Assembly (NCBI RefSeq): GCF_003990915.1 | Contig: NZ_BHXQ01000001.1 | Coordinates: forward strand, 613,402 to 677,401 | Reading direction: 5' to 3' | DNA length: 64,000 nt | Source of the DNA: Chryseotalea sanaruensis | GTDB lineage: Bacteria > Bacteroidota > Bacteroidia > Cytophagales > Cyclobacteriaceae | Shown: positions 53,113 to 63,200 of the stretch, piece after piece | Position numbering within the stretch: the first letter of the stretch is position 1 | Layout of the letters: each line of letters opens with the position of its first letter | The notes under the pieces: model-generated | Databases searched by the model: none | What the model was told of the DNA's origin: nothing | Seen by the model: the letters and a program-made list of their open reading frames with translations, nothing else | Translations under genes and position numbers: made by a program

Positions 53113-56100
53113 TTAGTATTTGATGTTAATGCCAACAATGAATGATTTGGTAGGAGGTGTGTTGGGCTGCACGGTCAATCGGTTTGTTCCATTAGGACCG
53201 AAACCTTCAGTAACAGAACCGCCAGCACCCGATGTTTCAGGATCTAAACCACCAGCCTTAACATAATCGGAGAAAAAGGCTTTGAATGGGTTTTGCGCCT
53301 GAACATACAAATGACATTTGCTGATACCGGTTTTTCCTAACCAGCTGGTTGGTAAGTTATACCCTAATGATATAGTTCTGATCTTCATGTAAGTGGCATC
53401 AAAATAACCGAGTGTAGAACCAAAGTCAGGTACTTGTCCTAAGCCAGGACTTGGATACGCATTTGTAGGGTTAGAGGGTGTCCAGTAGTCAACTTTAGGA
53501 CCATTTCTTCTTCCTTCTAATGAGTTAATAGGATTAGAAATGTTTGATTGATAGAATGTACTCACTAACATACCACCAACTCTCCAGAAGAGAACAACAG
53601 AAAGATCGAAGCCTTTGTATGTGAAACGGTTAGTTAAACCACCTGACCATTTTGCTTGAGCACTTCCCAAAATAACGCGATCCTTTGCATCAATGATACC
53701 ATCAGGGCCATCAATTTCGCCATCACCATTATTATCTGTATTCTGATCTTTAATTTTTATTTCACCTGTATTAAAGCCTGCCGGTGCACCGGTTTCACCA
53801 GTTTGCCACACGCCAATTTTTTCATAATCAAATATGGCGTCAATCGGATGACCAACGTGCCAGCCATTAGTAATGTCTTGTGTCACACCATTGGCCAATT
53901 CAACAACTTCATTTCTGTTAAGAAAAATATTTAAGTCTGAATACCAGTTAAAACCTCCGGCTTCACTACTCTCAACATTTACACTGTTTAGCATAAGTTC
54001 AAAACCTTTATTCTCAGTCTTACCAACATTTTTTACAACAGATGCCACACCAGATGTATTTGGTAAACTTACGCGCTGCAATATGTCTTCGGTGTTTTGC
54101 TTATAAAGTTCTACAGTACCGGTTAATCTGTTTTGGAATAATCCAAAATCAAGAGCCACATTGGTAGTTGTTGTAAATTCCCAACGTAAATCAGGATTTG
54201 GTAAGGCATTAACAAAGAAACCGTATAGACCATTATTACCATAGTTATAAGGCTCAGAAGCCAACGAACCTAATGAAGCGTAAGGGTTAACTGCCTGATT
54301 TGAAGTTCTACCTGTGCCGAAGCGGAGTTTCAATGAGGAAACAACGTCCTGACTATTCATAAAAGATTCATTACTGATAATCCAACCAAGCGCAAGGGCA
54401 GGGTAGTAGAACCACTTATTGCCTTCTGCAAGTCTTGACGATCCATCCGCACGGGCTGTTGCTGTAATTAAATAGCGATCAGAAAAAGTATAATTTGCTC
54501 TACCCATGTAAGAGAGTAATCCAGACTTTGCATAATAAGAAGTTCCTGCAGGCACAGAGGTGACATTACCTAGGCCAAGATTGTAATAAAATGTATAGTC
54601 AGCAGGTAAAGTGTTTGCATTAGCACCACTTCTGTAATCTTCTGTTTCTTGAACACTAAAAAGGCCAGTTAATCCAAGCTTATGCTTTTCAGCAAATGTT
54701 TTCTCATAGAGTAGAAGATTTTCAATTGTGTAGCTCCAGCTATTTGTATTCTCTACATCTGCTGTGTTAGTACCTCCGTTTGCAAAAGGTGTGTTAGAGC
54801 CTGTGTACTGGCCATAGTTATCTTGGAAAAGATCAAGACCTACATTAATTCTGTACTTGAAGCCTTCTGCTAATTTAACTTCTGAATAAAGGCTGTTGAA
54901 AGTTCTTAATCTTCTTCTTTGTTGTTTCCATGTATTGTCTCTGTAGATCAATAATGGATTTCTTGTTTCAGGGTTTGCACTTCCAAGGGCAGGGAGTTCC
55001 AATATTGTACCATCAGGATTACGAGCACTATAGAGTGGGCTTAATGTCAAAATTGAGAACATTGGGCTAACACCCTCACCATCATTAATATTAAACGAGT
55101 TCATGGTATTTAGTCCGACCTTAATGCGTTCACCAATTTTTTGATCAATGACACCTGATAAGGAATAACGAGCGAATGCCTGTCCGGGAAGAACTGTAGT
55201 CTGCTTAAAGTAACCTGCAGAGATTGCAAATTGTGTTTCATCAGTTCCTCCACTGGTTCCAATAGAGTGGTTGGTAATGAATCCGCTTTTGTAAAGCTCA
55301 TCTTGCCAGTCAGTTTGCCTTCCGGCAGCTAGATTGGCTACTTCATCAGCAGTAGGCACATATGCAGCGCCAGCGGCAACGGCCGCGTTCCTGAAAGCAT
55401 CAAACTCAACACCATTATATACATCGTACTTGCCTATTACATTTGACACACCATAGTATCCATCATAAAATAATTGCGCTTGACCACTTTTACCACGTTT
55501 TGTAGTGATCAGGATAACACCATTTGAACCTCTGGAACCATAAATGGCTGTGGCTGAAGCATCTTTCAAAACATCAAGCGAAACAATGTCGCTTGGGTTA
55601 ACGTCATTAATTGTGCCATTGAAGGGAATTCCATCTAATACAATAAGCGGATCATTTGTGGCTGAAAGTGACCTGCTACCACGAATACGAATTTGAGCGC
55701 CTGCCCCAGGTCTCGATGAAGTTGAGTTAATTTCAACACCGGCAGCTCTTCCCTGAAGTGCTTGGGAAATATTAGCAACAGGAACTTCTTTTAACGACTC
55801 CTCTGTTACCCTGACAATTGAACCTGTTACATCACTCTTCTTCTGAGTTCCATAACCAACAACAATAATTTCGCTTAGTTCACTTGCACTGAACGGCATA
55901 GAGACATCAATAATAGTGCGACCATTTACAGTCTGTTCTTGCGTAACGTGACCAATAAATGAGTAAACAAGAACAGTCTGGTTGCCGGATACCTGTATTG
56001 AGTAGTTTCCATCAGAGTCTGTTGTTGTTCCGGAGGCGGTTCCTTTAATAATAATATTGACCCCGGGCATACCAACACCACTCTCATCTGACACCTTTCC

Positions 56101-56232
56101 CTTAACAAGCCCTTGAGCTTGGAGTGAAGCTGACAACAAAATTAGTGTTACAGTCGCCAAAAGATACCGGATCATACCGGTAGGCGGAGCTGGGGGCGTG
56201 AGCAATCGCAGTAGTACTTTCTTCATAAGCAT
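53113..56232 (-). CDS. SusC/RagA-family TonB-dependent outer-membrane transporter
   Basis: About 1,039 residues from the ATG at 56232; a TTG 18 bp upstream and an ATG at 56226 are alternatives. The signal peptide ends ASLQAQ. A carboxypeptidase-like beta-sandwich follows (VKGKVSDESGVGMPGVNI), then the SELSEIIVVGYGTQKKSD region and the plug domain with LIVLDGIPF and the IRGSRSL block. The rest is a 22-strand barrel ending in FIVGINIKY. It imports oligosaccharides with energy from TonB, in a pair with SusD. LacI-type operators lie upstream between it and xylB. Confidence 0.96.
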   Translation of the reverse strand: MLMKKVLLRLLTPPAPPTGMIRYLLATVTLILLSASLQAQGLVKGKVSDESGVGMPGVNIIIKGTASGTTTDSDGNYSIQVSGNQTVLVYSFIGHVTQEQTVNGRTIIDVSMPFSASELSEIIVVGYGTQKKSDVTGSIVRVTEESLKEVPVANISQALQGRAAGVEINSTSSRPGAGAQIRIRGSRSLSATNDPLIVLDGIPFNGTINDVNPSDIVSLDVLKDASATAIYGSRGSNGVILITTKRGKSGQAQLFYDGYYGVSNVIGKYDVYNGVEFDAFRNAAVAAGAAYVPTADEVANLAAGRQTDWQDELYKSGFITNHSIGTSGGTDETQFAISAGYFKQTTVLPGQAFARYSLSGVIDQKIGERIKVGLNTMNSFNINDGEGVSPMFSILTLSPLYSARNPDGTILELPALGSANPETRNPLLIYRDNTWKQQRRRLRTFNSLYSEVKLAEGFKYRINVGLDLFQDNYGQYTGSNTPFANGGTNTADVENTNSWSYTIENLLLYEKTFAEKHKLGLTGLFSVQETEDYRSGANANTLPADYTFYYNLGLGNVTSVPAGTSYYAKSGLLSYMGRANYTFSDRYLITATARADGSSRLAEGNKWFYYPALALGWIISNESFMNSQDVVSSLKLRFGTGRTSNQAVNPYASLGSLASEPYNYGNNGLYGFFVNALPNPDLRWEFTTTTNVALDFGLFQNRLTGTVELYKQNTEDILQRVSLPNTSGVASVVKNVGKTENKGFELMLNSVNVESSEAGGFNWYSDLNIFLNRNEVVELANGVTQDITNGWHVGHPIDAIFDYEKIGVWQTGETGAPAGFNTGEIKIKDQNTDNNGDGEIDGPDGIIDAKDRVILGSAQAKWSGGLTNRFTYKGFDLSVVLFWRVGGMLVSTFYQSNISNPINSLEGRRNGPKVDYWTPSNPTNAYPSPGLGQVPDFGSTLGYFDATYMKIRTISLGYNLPTSWLGKTGISKCHLYVQAQNPFKAFFSDYVKAGGLDPETSGAGGSVTEGFGPNGTNRLTVQPNTPPTKSFIVGINIKY

Positions 56233-56323
56233 GGTTTTTGAGTTATTCAAGGTTTATGTTTAGTCAGTGACCCCAGCGCTTTTGCCGATAGGGTATACTA
56301 ATGTCTGAGAATAATTTTAATCA

Positions 56324-56337
56324 TGCAACCGATTGCA
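56324..56337. promoter_or_regulatory. LacI-type operator TGCAACCGATTGCA
   Basis: The exact reverse complement of the palindrome at 30440-30453. It lies 92 bp before the susC start in the divergent susC/xylB region, which places susCD and probably xylBA under the locus LacI regulator. Confidence 0.8.
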
Positions 56338-56388
56338 TTATTATTTTTTTAGAAATCGGTTTTTTGCCATATAATTGACATAATTTAA

Positions 56389-56402
56389 TGCAACCGATTT
56401 AC
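56389..56402. promoter_or_regulatory. Second, degenerate LacI-type operator
   Basis: It matches 11 of 14 positions of the palindrome (TGCAACCGATT then TAC), 77 bp before xylB. A weaker third match (9 of 14) is at 56351-56364. Spaced auxiliary sites are common for LacI-family repressors. Confidence 0.5.
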
Positions 56403-56479
56403 ATAAAATATGGATATTTGAGCCTTTCGCAGTATCTTGAACCACGTAAATACTTATTTTTTAGACTAGTTTTAATCCT

Positions 56480-57982
56480 ATGGCTCACTACTTATTAGGA
56501 ATAGATTTGGGAAGTTCCTCTGTAAAAGCATCATTGATAGATGCCGACACCGGCAAATCAGCAGGATTTGCTTTCTCTCCGCAACAAGAAATGGACATAA
56601 GCAGTCCCCGTCACGGCTGGGCTGAGCAAGACCCGAATGCCTGGTGGGAAAATGCAGTTATCGCTGTACGCTCAATTTGTAAACGTGTAGATGCCAAACC
56701 TGACTCTATATTATGCATCGGCATCTCATACCAAATGCATGGCTTGGTTGTGGTGGATAAAAAAGGAGAGGTGTTACGCCCAGCCATTATCTGGTGCGAT
56801 AGCCGGGCTGTTAAAATAGGAGAGGACGCCCTCAATCAGCTGGGAGAACTCTATTGCATGGAACGATTGCTCAATTCTCCCGGTAACTTCACAATTTCAA
56901 AATTGAAATGGGTAAAGGATAATGAACCCTCCGTATATAATAGTATACACAAGGTAATGCTGCCCGGTGACTACCTGGCCTTTAAACTTACCGGAAGAAT
57001 TGCCACAACCGTTTCCGGTTTGTCGGAAGGCATTATGTGGGACTACCAAAAGAAAACAACACCCGAGAGACTCTTTAATTACTTTGGTATCGATCAGGCA
57101 TTGGCGGCAGAAGCATTACCTACCTTTTCTGATCAAGGTCATCTGTCAGCAACAGCCGCAAGTGCACTGGGTTTAAAAGAGGGTGTGCCTGTAAGCTACA
57201 GAGCTGGCGATCAACCGAATAATGCTTTCTCTTTACAAACACTTCATCCTGGGGAGATAGCTTCAACTGCAGGTACCTCTGGTGTTATTTACGGTATCGT
57301 TAAAGAACCGCTGGCCGACAAGCTATCGCGGGTTAATACTTTTATACATGTTAACCATACGGAAGAAGAAGCGCGCCATGGTGTGTTAATGTGCGTGAAT
57401 GGAACAGGCATAATGAACAGCTGGCTTCGTAAAAACTTGTTTACCGGACAGCAAGTCAGCTACAAAGACATGAATGCACTAGCCGACAAAGCACCTATCG
57501 GTTCTGATAAACTCAAAGTACTTCCTTTCGGTAATGGTGCTGAACGCATATTCAGGAATAAAGATATAGGCGCCAGCTTCAACGGACTTGATTTAAACCG
57601 CCATGGTCATGCACATATGTGCAGGGCAGTGCAGGAGGGAATCGTATTTGCACTTGGCTATGGATTTGAAATTTTAAATCAGCTAGGTGTGGAGTCGAGT
57701 GTAATACGTGCTGGTCATGCCAACATGTTTCTCAGTGATATATTTTGCGAAACTTTTTCAAATATTACAGGGGCACGACTAGAGTTATATAATACAGACG
57801 GGTCGCAAGGTGCTGCCCGAGGTGCGGGTATTGGTATTGGTCATTATAAAAATACAAGTGAAGCTTTTGATAGTTTAAGCTGCATAAAAAGTTTCGAACC
57901 AGTTGCTGCCAAACAACCTGCTTATATAGAAGCTTACGCTGAATGGAAAATAATTTTAACTAAACAACTTGAAAACCTGTAG
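56480..57982 (+). CDS. xylB: Xylulokinase XylB
   Basis: A 500-residue FGGY-family kinase. The N-terminal ATP-fold motif is [17 protein letters not shown]; the region [15 protein letters not shown] and the active-site [13 protein letters not shown] are characteristic of xylulokinases. The second domain has AGTSGVIYG and the late GGSQ-like [11 protein letters not shown]. It phosphorylates D-xylulose to xylulose 5-phosphate for the pentose phosphate pathway. It diverges from susC and precedes xylA by 11 bp. Confidence 0.96.
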   Translation: MAHYLLGIDLGSSSVKASLIDADTGKSAGFAFSPQQEMDISSPRHGWAEQDPNAWWENAVIAVRSICKRVDAKPDSILCIGISYQMHGLVVVDKKGEVLRPAIIWCDSRAVKIGEDALNQLGELYCMERLLNSPGNFTISKLKWVKDNEPSVYNSIHKVMLPGDYLAFKLTGRIATTVSGLSEGIMWDYQKKTTPERLFNYFGIDQALAAEALPTFSDQGHLSATAASALGLKEGVPVSYRAGDQPNNAFSLQTLHPGEIASTAGTSGVIYGIVKEPLADKLSRVNTFIHVNHTEEEARHGVLMCVNGTGIMNSWLRKNLFTGQQVSYKDMNALADKAPIGSDKLKVLPFGNGAERIFRNKDIGASFNGLDLNRHGHAHMCRAVQEGIVFALGYGFEILNQLGVESSVIRAGHANMFLSDIFCETFSNITGARLELYNTDGSQGAARGAGIGIGHYKNTSEAFDSLSCIKSFEPVAAKQPAYIEAYAEWKIILTKQLENL

Positions 57983-57993
57983 AACCACTCATT

Positions 57994-59313
57994 ATGAAAA
58001 CAACAAATAAATTTTTTAAAGATATTCCTACCATTAAATTCGAAGGAAAGGAATCTAAAAATCCTTTCGCGTTTAAATACTATAACGCTAAGAAAAAGGT
58101 AGGTAAGAAAACGATGGAAGAACACCTGCGTTATGCTGTTGCGTATTGGCATACCTTCTGTGGCACTGGTGGTGATCCATTCGGACCAGGTACTAAAATT
58201 TATCCATGGCTTCAGCACAGCGATCCTATGCAACGTGCTTATGATAAAATGGACGCTGCATTCGAATTCTCTGCCAAGCTCGGTATAAAATTCTATTGCT
58301 TCCACGATTATGATCTGGTAGATGAAGCACCAACATTAAAAGAATCTGAACAGCGGTTGGAAAAAATTGTAGACTATGCCAAACAAAAACAGAAAGCAAG
58401 CGATCTTAAATTGCTTTGGGGTACAGCCAATTTATTTTCACATCCACGTTACATGAATGGCGCTGCCACCAACCCGAATTTCGATGTGGTTTGCCATGCT
58501 GGTTTGCAAGTAAAAAATGCCTTGGATGCAACCATTGCTTTAGGTGGAGCAAATTATGTTTTCTGGGGTGGAAGAGAAGGTTATATGTCATTATTGAATA
58601 CTGACATGAAGCGTGAGCAAGAGCACCTGGCTAAATTTTTAACCATGGCGCGCGATTATGGAAGGAAGAATGGTTTTAAAGGTACTTTCTTAATTGAACC
58701 TAAACCGATGGAGCCATCAAAACATCAATACGATTTTGATTCGGCTACTGTTATTGCCTTTTTACGTGAGTTTGATTTAATGGACGATTTCAAATTGAAC
58801 ATTGAAGTTAATCATGCTACACTGGCGCTACATACTTTCCAGCACGAACTGCAAGTAGCTGCCAATGCGAATATGCTAGGCAGCATTGATGCTAACCGTG
58901 GTGATTATCAAAATGGTTGGGACACTGATCAGTTCCCCAACAATATTTATGAACTTACTGAAGCCATGCTGGTATTCTTACAAGCTGGCGGCCTGAAAAC
59001 AGGTGGTATCAACTTCGATGCAAAAACACGTAGAAACTCAACAGACTTAAAGGATATTTTCTATGCACACATTGGTGGCATGGATATGTTTGCCCGTGCT
59101 TTGCTTACTGCACAAGCTTTGCTTGATGATGGTGAATATATGTCGTTGCGCAAACAACGCTATGCCTCATTCGATAGTGGTAAAGGCAAGCAGTTTGCGC
59201 AAGGTAAGCTTGGCTTAAACGATCTGCGTTCACTCGCATTGAAAAACGGTGAGCCTGAAGCACTGAGCGGTAAACAGGAATACTTCGAGAACCTGATTAA
59301 TCAGTTCATTTAG
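57994..59313 (+). CDS. xylA: Xylose isomerase XylA
   Basis: A 439-residue class II xylose isomerase, the usual length for Bacteroidota. Landmarks are FCFHDYDL-like [10 protein letters not shown] with the catalytic His, [54 protein letters not shown] with metal-binding Glu, and [20 protein letters not shown] with metal-binding Asp residues. It interconverts D-xylose and D-xylulose, feeding XylB. It is the terminal gene of the xylBA unit; a GC-rich hairpin follows. Confidence 0.97.
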   Translation: MKTTNKFFKDIPTIKFEGKESKNPFAFKYYNAKKKVGKKTMEEHLRYAVAYWHTFCGTGGDPFGPGTKIYPWLQHSDPMQRAYDKMDAAFEFSAKLGIKFYCFHDYDLVDEAPTLKESEQRLEKIVDYAKQKQKASDLKLLWGTANLFSHPRYMNGAATNPNFDVVCHAGLQVKNALDATIALGGANYVFWGGREGYMSLLNTDMKREQEHLAKFLTMARDYGRKNGFKGTFLIEPKPMEPSKHQYDFDSATVIAFLREFDLMDDFKLNIEVNHATLALHTFQHELQVAANANMLGSIDANRGDYQNGWDTDQFPNNIYELTEAMLVFLQAGGLKTGGINFDAKTRRNSTDLKDIFYAHIGGMDMFARALLTAQALLDDGEYMSLRKQRYASFDSGKGKQFAQGKLGLNDLRSLALKNGEPEALSGKQEYFENLINQFI

Positions 59314-59393
59314 AAAAATTGAGTTTGTTGTAACTCAAAGAATCTGACCAATAGACATGGATAAATCGTTGATTGGTTTTTAGTAGACTGAGA

Positions 59394-59422
59394 GGGGAGG
59401 CTTTTGTTAGTTTGGCCTCCCC
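59394..59422 (+). terminator. GC-rich hairpin after xylA
   Basis: Arms GGGGAGGC (59394-59401) and GCCTCCCC (59415-59422) flank a 13-nt T-rich loop. Only a weak T-rich stretch follows, so termination strength is uncertain. Position after xylBA fits a terminator. Confidence 0.55.
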
Positions 59423-59474
59423 AATTGGTTTAAAGCACTCATCAATCACTTTTTACTTACATGTAAATCGTTAG

Positions 59475-59482
59475 TATCTTTG
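59475..59482 (+). promoter_or_regulatory. Bacteroidota -7 element TATCTTTG
   Basis: An exact match to the TAnnTTTG -7 consensus, 15 bp before the GNAT start codon, implying a very short leader. No clear TTG -33 element was seen at the usual distance. Confidence 0.65.
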
Positions 59483-59497
59483 CAATTAACATTCGTT

Positions 59498-60067
59498 ATG
59501 CGCAAGGCCACTTTAGCAGATAAACACTTTATACAGAATCTACTCACACAGTCTTTTAACGACAACAGAAGCGTTAACTATGTAGTGAAGCAAGATAAGA
59601 ACAGGGTAGAACGCATCAAAAAACTTATCCACTACTCCTTCAACATGTGTCTGGCTTATGGTGAAGTATGGGTATCAGACAATCAACAGGCATGTGCACT
59701 GATTTTATTTCCTGATAAAAAACGTCTTTCCCTCCGTTCTCTTTTTTGGGATATGAGGTTAGCCATCGGTGCGATAAGCATTGATCGTATAAGTATTGTT
59801 TTAAAACGCGAAGCTTTAATCAAATCAAGCTACCCCAAAGAAAGAATAGCTTATTTATGGTTTGTTGCTGTCGATCCCACCGTGCAGGGTAAAGGCATAG
59901 GCAGTAGTTTTATTCAGGAATTAATAGGGGAGTACCAGCTAAAAGAAAGACCAATCTATTTAGAAACCTCTATGGGAAGAAATCTTCCATTCTACACCAG
60001 ACTGGGTTTTGAAATAATAAGAACTTTTGATTTTGGTTATACACTGTATCAATTGCGAAAGGCTTGA
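59498..60067 (+). CDS. GNAT-family N-acetyltransferase
   Basis: A 189-residue GNAT enzyme. The ATG at 59498 is chosen because the upstream TTG overlaps the -7 promoter element. The acetyl-CoA-binding motif A is in LWFVAVDPTVQGKGIGSSF, with Q-G-K-G-I-G, and the C-terminal motif is LPFYTRLGFEIIRTF. The substrate is unknown. The gene is independent of the xylan locus and converges with the FN3/kelch gene. Confidence 0.92.
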   Translation: MRKATLADKHFIQNLLTQSFNDNRSVNYVVKQDKNRVERIKKLIHYSFNMCLAYGEVWVSDNQQACALILFPDKKRLSLRSLFWDMRLAIGAISIDRISIVLKREALIKSSYPKERIAYLWFVAVDPTVQGKGIGSSFIQELIGEYQLKERPIYLETSMGRNLPFYTRLGFEIIRTFDFGYTLYQLRKA

Positions 60068-60154
60068 GGGATAAAAGCCCTGCAAACTGTCATGGCTATT
60101 CATACTTCAATATTTAATACGCATTGCCGATTCCTTATTCAATTAGTATTTCAG

Positions 60155-60185
60155 AAAAAAGCCATCTCAAAACTTGAGATGGCTT
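60155..60185 (-). terminator. Intrinsic terminator of the FN3/kelch gene
   Basis: A 12-bp perfect stem (AAGCCATCTCAA with its complement, 60159-60170 and 60174-60185) with a 3-nt loop, followed on the minus strand by a T-run. It lies between two convergent genes and is oriented for the minus-strand gene. Confidence 0.85.
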
Positions 60186-60242
60186 ACGTTTGCTTCATTT
60201 CTGAATACCACTGTTGAGTACTCGGTATTTTAAAAAATCAGG

Positions 60243-63200
60243 TTACTTGGCTTTGATCACCCGCTTGACTTCACTGGTGTTATCAAACTTAAAAATAAAT
60301 AAATAGACTCCATCCGGTAAGTGACTAAGGTCTATTTGATTTGATGAAACATCCTTACTGCTTTGCTTTGATAGTATTTCTCCTATGCTGCTGCTCACAG
60401 CCAGTTCCCATATTGGTTTATTAATTCTGAGTGTGTATAATCCATTTCCTGGATTAGGAGAAACCTCAATTTGCATATTGCGTTCTTCTACCCCCAAAAT
60501 AATATTCAGAACCTCCGCAACGCCAGATGCATTACTGCCGGCAACATTATAAGAGAGTATACGATAGCGATAGATACGCGTTTCCATCAGATCAGCATGC
60601 AGGAAATTTGTTACACCAGCTGCAACGGTATCAATACTTACGAACAAATCGTTTGCAAAATCATAAGTTTGAATAATAAAACCCTTTTCATTAGAGGATT
60701 GATCTGTCCACTGCAAACTAATTCTTGTTAAACTATCTCGAGTAGCTGTTACTTGAGTAGGGGCATCAGGTGCAGGAATAGGAGCTATAGTTTGAACTCC
60801 ACCATAAACAACACCTGCTTCGTTAAATGCACCAATTCGAAATGTGTGGTTTTCTAATGGAGAAATCTCCTGTATTGTATAACTGACACTATTCGCTTCG
60901 ATAGTTGCTATTGAAACAAATTCCCCAGATGCATTGAGTTGTTGAACTGTAAATCCGTTTTCATTATCAGCATTGTCTGTCCATTCTAAAAGCAAACTAT
61001 AATCTGACGGCCTTGACAATGAAAGTTGAGCAGGCGCAATCGGAAGCATTTTAGACAAGATTGTTTCAGTGAACGTGGGTAATGAATTGCCCCCTGAGCT
61101 AAATGCCATAATTCTGTATTGGTAATAATTAATAGGTTCAACTGTCTCATCCAGATATCCCCGTTGATCTATTGGCAACGTAGCAATGTTAATAAAACTA
61201 TTTTCTTCCGGAGTTTCACCTAATGTTTGTAGCAAAGCACGCTGTACAATAAATCCATCTTCATAAGTGGGGGTGGTGTAAGTCCAACTGAGCTGAATAC
61301 TATTATCACTAATCAACAAAGCCTGGGTACTTGTAGGTGCTGTTGGTATAGCCTCAAGCGTAATGATCTCAACAACAGGAGAAGTATCTGATATCGTGTT
61401 AAAATTCTTCGAAGCTATTTTAACATAATATTTTGTACCATTTTGAAGGCCTGTAATCGTTGCGGATGATTTGTTACTATAATTTTGTGAGGAAAAGGAT
61501 TCATTATTTAAAGAAAGAGAAATAACACTTCCTGTTATAGATTCTTCGGAATTTACCATCCAGCTTAGAGTAATGCTACCCAATCCTGCATTCACCACTT
61601 CAAGATTAGTTGGCGCAGAAGGTTTTAATCCGGGTGATATAGTAAAGGCTAGTGCAGTAAAGGCTGAGTATCCACTTTCATTAAATGCCCTGACTTTGTA
61701 GTAGTACTGCTTATTTTGAATAAGCCATTTGCTATCTGTAAATGTTTCAGCATTTGGTTCTGTTGTTCCCACTTTAATAAATGCCGGATCATTGTAGCTA
61801 AACTCCGACCTCCATATTTCGAATCCAGACTCATTCTCAGCGTTATCAGTCCAATTTAATGTTATTCCGAATGAAGAGGATGCGGGAGTTGCATTCGTAA
61901 TTGTAGGAGCCTCAGGCACCTGTTTTGTATAAAAGGATATCGTATTGTATGGCCCATCAGTTTCGAAAAGTTTGGTTCGTATACGCACAAAGTATAATTT
62001 GTTAGGCAATAGACTGGTTAGGCTATATGATGTTGTTGTGATAGGCAGTGTTGCCAGAGGAGTAAAGTTTAAACCATTGTCTCCTGAAAGTTCCAGTTCT
62101 AATGAGGTAGACAAGCGGCCAGTTATCCAGGTTAGTTCTGTTTCGGTATCTGATTTATATGTTGCTTTCAATTCACTAACCAGGCCAGGCGTTGTTGGAT
62201 GGTTCAAGTTTAGTTCTTGTATGTCGGCCAAGAAGCTACCATTATAGCCTGTTCCTACATAAAGCTTATCACCAATAGCAAATGAAATGGCATTAGCCCT
62301 TGCTCCTGTAATTTGATTTCCTGATTCTACATAGAAATAAATATTATCGGGAGCAACTAAATTAACATTCGTATAGGATGGCGTAAAGGTTGTAGAGACA
62401 TCGCCACCAATAATGCGTAATTGATCCAAGAAGTTAGTTGCTGTACCGTCTTTTCTGGGATTGTTCGCATTATATTGTTGTACCCATTCGTTTGTTAAAG
62501 CATGATACCTCCAAAATTCTAAAGATGGATTAAGTACTCCACCTAGTCCAACATAACCAATGTTGTTAATGGCAATACCGAACCCCCCACGCACTAAGTT
62601 ACCTGGGAAATTTAGTCGCTTCTGCCATTCATTTGCTTCAGGATTGTATTCCCATAACTCACGCGTCATTACTCCGCCAGTTCTGCTAATCATCGTCACG
62701 TATCCTTTTCCGTTTGCAGCAAATGAAACAGAACTTAATGCCCCAATATTACCAGCTTCATCGTCAGGGAAATCCGCCAGGGCTGTCCAAGTATTTGTTG
62801 CTGGATTAAATGAATAAAAATCTTTCAATCCATTATTGCCTGGTGAGGCCCCTCCGCCTACATAAGCAAGACCATTAATAACAAAACTAAAGGCTTTACT
62901 TCTGGCTGCGCCAGGAAAATCAGCAATAGGTGTCCATTCATCGCCTATAGGATCGAAGCGATAAAAGTCATCCAGATAGGCGCCATTATAGCCAAGTCCA
63001 GCATATCCATAAATTCCTATTGCAAAAGCTGAGGCATCATATCGTGCAGCAGGCATGGGTGATTTTGCAATCCATGTACCCTGACTGAAGTTCGGAAGTG
63101 AAACAGTTGCAATTGGTGAGTATTGAGAATAACTCACCTTATCACCTTCGGGGGCACTCGACCTGATCGTATAGCTATATTGAAGTCCCCCCGAGGCGGT

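Noticed and set aside
53656..54106. Plus-strand open frames within susC
   Set aside because: Antisense to a well-conserved TonB-dependent transporter, with no family resemblance and no promoter or start context.
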